From Bacteroidota bacterium (lineage in GTDB: Bacteria; Bacteroidota; Bacteroidia; 2-12-FULL-35-15), in the NCBI GenBank assembly GCA_023251805.1, contig JAHEYB010000021.1, positions 13,797 through 53,596 on the forward strand: DNA of 39,800 nucleotides, given 5' to 3'. The position numbers and the translations under genes are program-made. Below, piece by piece: positions 23,313 through 30,411 of this stretch. How positions within the stretch are numbered: position 1 is the stretch's first letter; every line of letters starts with the position of its first letter. Below the pieces are notes generated by a model. That model had not been told where the DNA came from and searched no databases. It saw only the letters and a list, made by a program, of their open reading frames with translations.

Positions 23313-24524
23313 ATGGAATTCATTAAAGTAATATTGGCTAATGGCAAAGACCACAGCGTAAAACGTTTTCACCCATGGGTTTTTTCCGGAGCTATTAAAA
23401 AAATTAGTTTACCACCCGAGCACCCCGAAGATGATTTGAAAGAAGGTGATGTAGTAGAAGTATATTCTGCTCAAAATGAATTACTCGGAATGGGACATTA
23501 TCAAATTGGCTCCATTGCAGTACGCATGTTTTCTTTTTCTAAAGTAACACCGAACTATGAATTCTGGAAAAGCAAAATTCAGAAAGCATATGATTTTAGA
23601 ACACAATTAAACCTTACCAATAATCCCGCAACCAATTGCTATCGCTTGTGCTTTGGTGAAGGTGATGGATTACCCGGATTTATTATTGATTATTACAATG
23701 GAACAGCTGTGCTACAATCACATTCGATTGGCTTACATTTAATAAAACATGAGTTTGTAAAAGTTCTTCAAGAAATTTACGGAGCGCAACTGAAAGCTGT
23801 ATTTGATAAGAGCGAAGAAACAATGCCTAAGAATGCTCCCATTAAAGCTCCAAACGGCTATTTATGGAAATCAGATAATTATGTTTCGAATGACATTATT
23901 GCACTAGAAAACAATCATAAATTTTATGTGGATTGGGAAGGCGGACAAAAAACGGGATTCTTTTTGGATCAAAGGGAAAATCGTGAGCTACTTGGGCATT
24001 ATTCGAAAGACAAAACGGTTCTCAATACATTTTGTTATACAGGAGGGTTTTCAGTATACGCTGCTAAGCAAGGCGCGAAAGAAGTTCATTCAATTGATAT
24101 TTCAAAAAAAGCAATTGAGCTTACCAATAAAAACATTCAGCTGAATAACATTAAAAATCATGAGTCGTTTGCGGTAGATACTTTTGATTTTTTAAAGAAC
24201 AGAGAAAATACGTATGATATTATTGTGTTGGATCCTCCTGCCTTTGCAAAGCATCAAAATGTGAAACACAATGCAATTATGGGTTACAAACGTTTAAATT
24301 ACGAAGCGATAAAGCAAATAAAACCAGGCGGATTGTTGTTTACTTTTTCTTGTTCTCAAGTAGTAGATAAAAACACCTTCAATTCTACTGTTATGGCTGC
24401 TGCAATTGAAGCGGGAAGAAATGTAAGAGTGCTACATCATTTATCACAACCACCCGACCATTGTGTAAATATTTTTCACCCTGAAGGAGAATATTTAAAA
24501 GGATTGGTTGTGCATGTTGAATAA
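23313..24524 (+). CDS. rlmI: Class I SAM-dependent rRNA methyltransferase, RlmI-like
   Basis: The 403-residue protein has the RlmI/RlmK-L layout. An N-terminal PUA domain begins MEFIKVILANGKDHSVKRFH and includes HPWVFSGAI (20-28) and LKEGDVVEVYS. A linker with CYRLCFGEGDGLPGFIIDYY follows. The Rossmann methyltransferase core has NTFCYTGGFSVYAAKQGAK (238-256) as the SAM loop, SIDIS as the acidic strand end, DPPAF (307-311) and FTFSCSQVVD. E. coli RlmI makes m5C1962 in 23S rRNA; this is the likely role, though the exact base is inferred from family. It converges on the DUF1275 gene with only two bases between the stops and no separate terminator. Confidence 0.88.
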   Translation: MEFIKVILANGKDHSVKRFHPWVFSGAIKKISLPPEHPEDDLKEGDVVEVYSAQNELLGMGHYQIGSIAVRMFSFSKVTPNYEFWKSKIQKAYDFRTQLNLTNNPATNCYRLCFGEGDGLPGFIIDYYNGTAVLQSHSIGLHLIKHEFVKVLQEIYGAQLKAVFDKSEETMPKNAPIKAPNGYLWKSDNYVSNDIIALENNHKFYVDWEGGQKTGFFLDQRENRELLGHYSKDKTVLNTFCYTGGFSVYAAKQGAKEVHSIDISKKAIELTNKNIQLNNIKNHESFAVDTFDFLKNRENTYDIIVLDPPAFAKHQNVKHNAIMGYKRLNYEAIKQIKPGGLLFTFSCSQVVDKNTFNSTVMAAAIEAGRNVRVLHHLSQPPDHCVNIFHPEGEYLKGLVVHVE

Positions 24525-24526
24525 AA

Positions 24527-25252
24527 CTATTTTTTTCTTCTAATCAATTTATAATATTTATATAGCAACACATCATAAATTAATGCCACTGCCAATAAAG
24601 CAGAGGCTATCACCAGTATCCCCAGCGAAATTGTTGAAAATAAAAAACCGCCAATTACACATCCAAGAAAAAAGAATACGATGATGGCAATGCGCAGTTC
24701 TATACTTTTTTTCAATCGCTCTTTTTGATCTTCTTTTTTATAGAAAAACAACTGAGATAATTCAATTCCTAAATCAGTAAATAAGCCCGTTAAATGTGTT
24801 GTTCTCACTGTTGAACTTGAAATCTGAGTCACCAATGAATTTTGAACTCCCATCGAAAATAATAGAACACAAGCTAAAATTGTTGGCTCACATCCGTTTG
24901 CTAAAAAGTAGTTCCCTCCTACTCCTACCAAAAATAAAAGTCCTATTTCCAAAAGCATGGGATATTTGTGTGCCGACTGCTCCCCTTTTCCTACAAAATA
25001 TTCGATTATAAAATTTGCAGTGAACGAGCCTATCAAAAAAGCGAAAATGAATAATAGAAAACTTAATGCTACAACATAATGCTTTAACACTAACTCTTCT
25101 GCAAAAAATGCAAAATGCCCTGTTACATTTGTTGTCAATACTTTAAGCCACAATACACCAGCAATATTTACCAACCCAGCTATAAAAGATAGCAATGCTG
25201 CTAATCGCAAATTATGTTTAAATGTCCTAGTTTTACCTTTATGCCGAAACAT
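24527..25252 (-). CDS. DUF1275 (YoaK-type) integral membrane protein
   Basis: This is a 241-residue inner-membrane protein with about six hydrophobic segments. It has the DUF1275 opening LAALLSFIAGLVNIAGVLWLK (18-38) and TTNVTGHFAFFAEEL, then GSFTANFIIEYF, a central SMGVQNSLVTQISSSTVRTTHLTGLFTDLGIELS stretch (quoted here in overlapping parts only: SMGVQNSLV, TTHLTGLFTDLG) and two C-terminal membrane spans. The family is widespread and its function is unsettled; transport has been suggested. The N-terminus is basic. Its stop is two bases from the convergent methyltransferase stop, and upstream lies the terminator of the phosphohexomutase gene. I see no clear promoter box in the 50-base spacer. 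Confidence 0.9.
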   Translation of the reverse strand: MFRHKGKTRTFKHNLRLAALLSFIAGLVNIAGVLWLKVLTTNVTGHFAFFAEELVLKHYVVALSFLLFIFAFLIGSFTANFIIEYFVGKGEQSAHKYPMLLEIGLLFLVGVGGNYFLANGCEPTILACVLLFSMGVQNSLVTQISSSTVRTTHLTGLFTDLGIELSQLFFYKKEDQKERLKKSIELRIAIIVFFFLGCVIGGFLFSTISLGILVIASALLAVALIYDVLLYKYYKLIRRKK

Positions 25253-25266
25253 GATTTATAAAAATA

Positions 25267-25291
25267 AAAAACCACTTCAGAAGTGGTTTTT
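25267..25291 (-). terminator. Intrinsic terminator after the second phosphohexomutase gene
   Basis: AAAAACCACTT (25267-25277) pairs perfectly with AAGTGGTTTTT (25281-25291) around loop CAG. On the minus strand the stem ends in a U tract. It starts 13 bases after the stop at 25304. Confidence 0.9.
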
Positions 25292-25303
25292 CGGTTTAAA
25301 TAT

Positions 25304-26710
25304 TTATCCCAATAACGTCTTCTCAACCGCTTTCAAAATAGCAAATGCCTTTTCAGTTGTTCCAGATTCAGCATAGTTACGCAATACAGGCTCCGTCCCA
25401 GAAGCTCTAATCATCATCCATTCATCATTAGCAAAGAAATATTTCCAGCCATCAATGGTTTCTATTCTTTCAACTTTGTATGGACCAAAAGAAGAGTATG
25501 TATTGTTTTTGCAATTCTCTACAATCGCTACTTTCACTTCTTCTTTCAAATGCATATCACTGCGTTCGAATTTAAACGCGCCAACTATTTTGTAGATCTC
25601 TTCAATCAACTGATCCAATGTTTTTCCTGATTTTACCATATACTCCCAAATAGTCAATCCCATCCAAATACCATCTCGCTCCGGAATGTGCCCTTTTATT
25701 GCGATTCCACCACTCTCTTCGCCACCAAGTAATACATCTTCAGAAACCATAATTCCTGCAATGTGCTTGAATCCAATTTGAGTCACTTGATACTCTAAAC
25801 CATAATGTTCGCACATCTTTTTTACTCTTGGCGTTACCGAAAAAGCATTCACTACTTTTCCCGTCATTTTTTTCTGTGTCACCAAATAGTTAATCAATAA
25901 TAAAATGATGTGATGAGAATCCACAAATTCTCCTTTTCCATTGTATAAACCAATTCTGTCGGCATCTCCATCTGTTGCTAAACCACAATCGATATCGCCA
26001 CTTTCAGAAATTAATGAAGAAAACGGAATTAAATTTTTATGAATTGGCTCTGGAGCTTGTCCTTCAAATCCTGGATTGTAATCGCAATGTAAAAAAGTAA
26101 TATCCGGTAACAATCTACGCATCACATTTTGTCCCGCTCCATACATAGCATCATAAGCAAAATTCATTTTTGTATCACGAATGGCATTCATGTCGAAATT
26201 TTTCTCTACATGATTGACATACATCGTTTCTAAGTCGACATATTCAATCATTCCCGACTTTACAAAATCAGCAATTGATAATTTTTCTACATCAACGGAA
26301 TTTGTCTCAGGAATAATGTCTTCAATTTTTTGAATATCATCTGGTAACAATGGTCCGCCAAATCCTCCCTTTAATTTATAGCCATTGTATGATGGAGGAT
26401 TGTGAGAAGCGGTAATGATAACACCTAAAGAAGTTCCAAGCGTTTTTGCTCCTAATGAAATCATTGGAGTAGAAACGAAATCTTTAGCTAAATACACTTT
26501 AATACCTGCATTTGCCAATACTTTTGCAGTAGTTTCAGCAAACAATTCGCCAGCAAAACGGCAATCGTGACCAACTACAACACTAGGCTTATCAAAGTTC
26601 TTCTTCAGCCAAATTGCTGCTGCAATTGTAACACGCGCTACATTATCAACCGTAAAATCTTTCGCAATGATGGCTCTCCATCCGTCAGTTCCAAATTTAA
26701 TTTTTGTCAT
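25304..26710 (-). CDS. Alpha-D-phosphohexomutase (phosphoglucomutase/phosphomannomutase family)
   Basis: The 468-residue enzyme should interconvert hexose 6- and 1-phosphates (glucose or mannose) for glycogen, nucleotide-sugar and polysaccharide synthesis. The motifs are FGTDGWRAII (6-15), catalytic phosphoserine S102 in TASHNPPSYNGYKLKGGFGG, the Mg loop DGDADR, the sugar loop GGEESGGIAIKGHIPERDG and the phosphate loop RASGTEPVLRNY. The GEESGG loop and long PSYNGYK stretch point to phosphoglucomutase/phosphomannomutase, distinct from the GlmM-like enzyme at 11721-13154. A TATATTTG box (26729-26736) precedes the gene right after the mltG stop, so it can be expressed apart from mltG, although both lie on one strand 31 bases apart. 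Confidence 0.9.
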   Translation of the reverse strand: MTKIKFGTDGWRAIIAKDFTVDNVARVTIAAAIWLKKNFDKPSVVVGHDCRFAGELFAETTAKVLANAGIKVYLAKDFVSTPMISLGAKTLGTSLGVIITASHNPPSYNGYKLKGGFGGPLLPDDIQKIEDIIPETNSVDVEKLSIADFVKSGMIEYVDLETMYVNHVEKNFDMNAIRDTKMNFAYDAMYGAGQNVMRRLLPDITFLHCDYNPGFEGQAPEPIHKNLIPFSSLISESGDIDCGLATDGDADRIGLYNGKGEFVDSHHIILLLINYLVTQKKMTGKVVNAFSVTPRVKKMCEHYGLEYQVTQIGFKHIAGIMVSEDVLLGGEESGGIAIKGHIPERDGIWMGLTIWEYMVKSGKTLDQLIEEIYKIVGAFKFERSDMHLKEEVKVAIVENCKNNTYSSFGPYKVERIETIDGWKYFFANDEWMMIRASGTEPVLRNYAESGTTEKAFAILKAVEKTLLG

Positions 26711-26728
26711 ATCTCTTTATTTAAAGGG

Positions 26729-26736
26729 CAAATATA
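26729..26736 (-). promoter_or_regulatory. -7 promoter box, second phosphohexomutase
   Basis: On the minus strand this reads TATATTTG, matching TAnnTTTG, 18 bases before the ATG. It sits between the mltG stop and this gene, giving a leader of roughly 15 bases. Confidence 0.5.
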
Positions 26737-26741
26737 AAATT

Positions 26742-27797
26742 TTAATGAATATTCTTGGCATTTAAAGCATCCCTGTACTTCTTTGCATACACACAATGCT
26801 GTTCATAGGTCTTTGAAAAATAATGTGTCCCCGATAAATCTTCTTTCGCACACATATAAATGAATTCACTCTTTTCATAATCTAATACCGCATCAATTGA
26901 CGATTGCTGCGCAAATCCAATCGGCCCGGGAGGCAATCCTTTATTAACATACGTATTGTAAGGTGAATCAACTCTAGTTTGCTCAGTAGAAACGCGCTGG
27001 ATACTAAAATCACCTAAGGCAAATATCACTGTTGGGTCTGATTGCAAAGGCATTTCATCTTTTAAACGATTGATGTATAATCCTGCAATTGTTTTCTTCT
27101 CGAGATTGTCGCAACATTGTTCTCCCTGAACAATAGAGGCAAGAATGGTGACTTCCGTTTGTGAATAACCAATTGTCTTAGCTTTTAGCTTTCTCATATC
27201 GCTCCAAAAGGCTTTATATTCCTTTGCCATTCGCTCAAAAAATTCATCTACAGAGGTGTTCCAATAAAATTCATAGGTGTTAGGAATGAACAGCGCTTGC
27301 ACATTATCTTGATTAAATCCATATTTACTCAAAAACCCATTATCATTTACAGCTTGTTTTAACAAAAGTGAATCTGCCTCTAATCTTCTCCCAACGCGGC
27401 TCAAAAATTCATCTACGGTATGCAATCCATTGAAATTAATCTTAATCGGTTCCTGAATTCCTGCTCTCAATAAATTGATTAGAGCATTGTTGCTCATATT
27501 CGCCAAGATTCTATATTTTCCCGGCTTTACTGCATTTTTATATTTCTTCTTTTCTGCTAATAATTCAAAAGTAGATTGATTTTTTAAAATATTATTTTCT
27601 CCCAAAATGCGAATCACATCTTCAAATGTTGAACCTGTAGGAATATAAATAATCTCCGATTTTTTATCTCCCAAATTTACATTTGATTGGTAAATGGTTT
27701 TATACGCATAGTAGCCCCCTACTCCTCCCCCAATGAGTAGAATAAGGAAAATCGAAATGATTATTTTTTTAAAAAATGAGGATTTAGCTTTTGCCAT
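26742..27797 (-). CDS. mltG: Endolytic murein transglycosylase MltG
   Basis: MltG (YceG-like) cuts nascent glycan strands at the inner membrane and is thought to release or size new peptidoglycan. The 351-residue protein has one N-terminal membrane helix (IIISIFLILLIGGGVGGYYA, 12-31), a LysM-like region with GKYRILANMSNNALINLLR, then the catalytic core. The core has FIPNTYEFYWNTS, ILASIVQGEQ with likely catalytic E226, GLYINRLKDEMPLQSDPTV (239-257), SPYNTYVNKGLPPGPI and a final FSKTYEQH. The length is normal. A TATCTTTG box precedes it. In other Bacteroidota it often follows dapF and a GNAT gene; here those lie about 5 kb away on the same strand. Confidence 0.94.
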   Translation of the reverse strand: MAKAKSSFFKKIIISIFLILLIGGGVGGYYAYKTIYQSNVNLGDKKSEIIYIPTGSTFEDVIRILGENNILKNQSTFELLAEKKKYKNAVKPGKYRILANMSNNALINLLRAGIQEPIKINFNGLHTVDEFLSRVGRRLEADSLLLKQAVNDNGFLSKYGFNQDNVQALFIPNTYEFYWNTSVDEFFERMAKEYKAFWSDMRKLKAKTIGYSQTEVTILASIVQGEQCCDNLEKKTIAGLYINRLKDEMPLQSDPTVIFALGDFSIQRVSTEQTRVDSPYNTYVNKGLPPGPIGFAQQSSIDAVLDYEKSEFIYMCAKEDLSGTHYFSKTYEQHCVYAKKYRDALNAKNIH

Positions 27798-27843
27798 AAT
27801 TGCTTAAAAAAAACCAACCCAGCCCTTTCATCAGGCGAGAAAA

Positions 27844-27851
27844 CAAAGATA
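27844..27851 (-). promoter_or_regulatory. -7 promoter box, mltG
   Basis: On the minus strand this reads TATCTTTG, a full TAnnTTTG match, 46 bases upstream of the mltG ATG in the divergent spacer. Confidence 0.5.
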
Positions 27852-27894
27852 TTAATTAAAATAGCTAAAACAGGATAGAAAATAGAATTTTAGG

Positions 27895-27902
27895 TAAATT
27901 TG
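27895..27902 (+). promoter_or_regulatory. -7 promoter box almost adjoining the DUF5916 gene start
   Basis: TAAATTTG matches TAnnTTTG and ends six bases before the ATG at 27909, the same spacing as at uvrB. A transcript from it would be leaderless or nearly so. No -33 TTTG is visible. Confidence 0.45.
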
Positions 27903-27908
27903 GCACCT

Positions 27909-30131
27909 ATGCGCTTCTATTTATTCACACTATTTATTTTTATTACCTCCTTCTCTTTTTCTCAAAATGCGGAAGAATTAAAAAGCATTTGCATTTATAA
28001 AGCAATTGATAAAATTGAGGTGGATGGCATTTTAAATGAAAAATCGTGGGATAGTGCTCAAACTGCAGGAAACTTTAAGCAAGTGTTTCCTTTTGACACT
28101 TCTAATGCAAAAACACAAACACTTGTTCGCGTAACGTATGACGACCACAACCTTTACATTTCTGCTGTTTGTTATGATTCAATTAAAGGAAAATACATTG
28201 TACAATCTTTAAAAAGAGATTTTTCTTACCCTGTCAACGATGCTTTTGCCGTTTATCTTGATTGCTTAAATGACCAAACAAATGGTTTTTGTTTTGGAGT
28301 TAATCCCTTGGGTGTTCAACGAGAAGGCTTACTTTCAAATGGTGGAGGAATGGGTGTTACAACTATTTGGGACAACAAATGGACTTCTGTTGTAAAACAA
28401 TTTGATGACAGATGGATTGTTGAAATGGCGATTCCATTTAAAAGTTTACGCTTTAAAAACGGTGTAGACACATGGAGAATTAATTTTTCCAGAAATGATT
28501 TGAAAAGAAATGAAAACTCTGTTTGGTCGCCTGTTCCCAGAAATTTCAATGTTGCTTCTTTAGCTTTTACAGGAAAAATGAAATTTGACGAGCCTAAAGC
28601 AAAAACTTCTTCTAATATTTCTATTATACCATATTTAACGGGTGGCGTATCACAAGACTATTTAACACAAACCAAAGAGCAATACACATACAATGGTGGT
28701 TTAGATGCTAAAATAGCTTTGACATCCTCGCTCAATTTGGATTTAACTATCAATCCCGATTTTTCGCAAGTAGAAGTCGACCGACAAGTCACAAACCTTT
28801 CACGATTCAGCATTTTTTTTCCTGAAAGAAGAAATTTTTTTATTGAGAACAGTGATTTATTTGAACGCTTTGGATTCCGACAAATCCGTCCGTTCTTCTC
28901 TCGAAACATTGGATTGTACAAAGGACAAATTATTCCAATTATTGGAGGATTCCGAATCAGTGGAAACATAAATAAAAAATGGAGAATTGGAGTAATGAGC
29001 ATGCAAACGGAACACAAAAGAGAGCTCGGATTGGAAAGCCAAAACTATTCTGTAGCGGCTATTTCTCGAAATATTTTTAAGCGTTCCAATATCTCTTTCA
29101 TATTTGTTAATAAACAAGAAGTGACTACAAATGGAATTTCAGATAATTTGTTTAACCGCGTTGCAGGGGTGGATTACAACCTGCAATCTGCAAATAACAG
29201 ATGGCTTGGTAAAATCTTTTACCATTATTCTTTTACAGCACAAAATTTACCTAATGCTTCTTCTAATGCATCTTTTCTCAGTTATTCGAATCCGAAATTT
29301 TCTTGTGAATGGAATCATGAATATGTAGAAAAAAATTACCTCGCGGATGTTGGTTTCGTTCCACGCATTTACTTTTATGACCCACAAACAGGGATTACTA
29401 CAAGAGAAACCTATTTGAGAATAGAACCAAGTATTCGCTATAAGTTTTATCCAAAATCAAAAATTATTAATAATCACTTTCCGGAAATATATGTGAGTCA
29501 TTATTTAGATTCTGCTTATCGCAATACAGAATATCTATACCAAGCATCTTACAATTTTGCATTTCAAAATTCGAGTTTATTTTCAATCAAATACCGACAA
29601 AATTTTACGCGCTTGAGAATTCCGGTAGACATTACCTTTACAGGCAAAACACCTATTCCTTCTGATGATTACTATTATGAAAATGTATTAGCAACCTACA
29701 CTTCAAGTTCTATAAAGCCTTTATTTGGAACAGCTACAATTGATTATGGAACGTTTTATAATGGAAGGAAATTAACCTATGCTGCCGATATTAGTTTTAG
29801 GAAACAACCTTGGGGAGTTTTTGGTCTTAGTTTTACACAAGATGAAATTTTGCTTCCAGAACCGTACAAAAATGCCTACATCACTTTAGTCGGACCACGA
29901 ATTGAATTGAGCTTTACTAAAGCTATTTTCTTTACCACATTTGCACAATACAATACTCAGTTGAACAACACCAACTTAAACTGCAGATTACAATGGCGAT
30001 TCAAACCTATGTCGGATTTGTACATTGTTTACACAGATAATTATTATGCGTATAATAATTCTAATCAATTTGATATGACGAAAAAAAACAGAGCACTGAT
30101 TGTGAAATTAATTTACTGGATAAGCATTTAA
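27909..30131 (+). CDS. Outer-membrane protein with CBM9-like domain and DUF5916 barrel
   Basis: This is a 740-residue exported protein. A signal peptide (MRFYLFTLFIFITSFSFSQN) is followed by a CBM9-type beta-sandwich: IDKIEVDGILNEKSWDSAQ, then VRVTYDDHNLYISAVCYDS and VEMAIPFKSLRF. The long C-terminal part is DUF5916, with GGLDAKIALTSSLNLDLT, INPDFSQVEVDRQVTNLSRF and FFPERRNFFIENSDLF, then repeated amphipathic strands expected of an outer-membrane beta-barrel to the C-terminus. Family members are common in Bacteroidota and may bind or process carbohydrate at the surface, but no substrate is known. I choose the ATG at 27909; a TTG three codons earlier falls in the promoter box. The gene stands alone on its strand, divergent from mltG. 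Confidence 0.9.
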   Translation: MRFYLFTLFIFITSFSFSQNAEELKSICIYKAIDKIEVDGILNEKSWDSAQTAGNFKQVFPFDTSNAKTQTLVRVTYDDHNLYISAVCYDSIKGKYIVQSLKRDFSYPVNDAFAVYLDCLNDQTNGFCFGVNPLGVQREGLLSNGGGMGVTTIWDNKWTSVVKQFDDRWIVEMAIPFKSLRFKNGVDTWRINFSRNDLKRNENSVWSPVPRNFNVASLAFTGKMKFDEPKAKTSSNISIIPYLTGGVSQDYLTQTKEQYTYNGGLDAKIALTSSLNLDLTINPDFSQVEVDRQVTNLSRFSIFFPERRNFFIENSDLFERFGFRQIRPFFSRNIGLYKGQIIPIIGGFRISGNINKKWRIGVMSMQTEHKRELGLESQNYSVAAISRNIFKRSNISFIFVNKQEVTTNGISDNLFNRVAGVDYNLQSANNRWLGKIFYHYSFTAQNLPNASSNASFLSYSNPKFSCEWNHEYVEKNYLADVGFVPRIYFYDPQTGITTRETYLRIEPSIRYKFYPKSKIINNHFPEIYVSHYLDSAYRNTEYLYQASYNFAFQNSSLFSIKYRQNFTRLRIPVDITFTGKTPIPSDDYYYENVLATYTSSSIKPLFGTATIDYGTFYNGRKLTYAADISFRKQPWGVFGLSFTQDEILLPEPYKNAYITLVGPRIELSFTKAIFFTTFAQYNTQLNNTNLNCRLQWRFKPMSDLYIVYTDNYYAYNNSNQFDMTKKNRALIVKLIYWISI

Positions 30132-30154
30132 TTTCTGGTGCTGTTTTATATATT

Positions 30155-30171
30155 GAATCCCGCTGGGGTTC
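30155..30171 (+). repeat. Small hairpin with GCT loop
   Basis: GAATCCC/GGGGTTC pairs around GCT, with one G-T wobble, 24 bases after the DUF5916 gene stop. Similar triloop hairpins (CCCC-AGA-GGGG, GCACTCC-AGA-GGAGTGC) follow within 230 bases. Confidence 0.6.
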
Positions 30172-30191
30172 TTAATTCTTCGATACTATTT

Positions 30192-30345
30192 TTTCTATTG
30201 ATATTTATACCCTCTGGGGTTATATTATATAATAATCGCTGAGGATTCTGAGACACGTAAATCCCTTCCATTATTGAACTACACTCCAATGGAATGACAA
30301 ACATTTTGCTTTATTTGCCCCAGAGGGGATAAATATCAATAGAAA
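30192..30345. repeat. 28-bp inverted repeat enclosing about 98 bases
   Basis: The left arm (30192-30219) starts TTTCTATTGATATTTAT. The right arm (30318-30345) is its reverse complement at 27 of 28 positions, ending AAATATCAATAGAAA. Each arm ends inward in a CTCTGGGG-type element. No open frame of note lies inside. It fills most of the 280-base gap between the DUF5916 gene and the multihaem cytochrome gene. Confidence 0.85.
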
Positions 30346-30359
30346 GAATATCCCAAAAA

Positions 30360-30383
30360 CAAAAAAGCACTCCAGAGGAGTGC
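30360..30383 (-). terminator. Intrinsic terminator after the multihaem cytochrome gene
   Basis: There is a perfect stem GCACTCC/GGAGTGC (30367-30383) with loop AGA. Read on the minus strand it is followed by TTTTTTGTTTTT. It lies 28 bases past the stop at 30412. Confidence 0.9.
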
Positions 30384-30411
30384 AATATTAAAACACAGAA
30401 GAAACAATTCA

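Noticed and set aside
11721..26710. The two phosphohexomutases as a recent gene duplication
   Set aside because: Their active-site loops differ (DPDVDR and GEGNGG against DGDADR and GEESGG) and so do their N-termini, so they are separate subfamilies.
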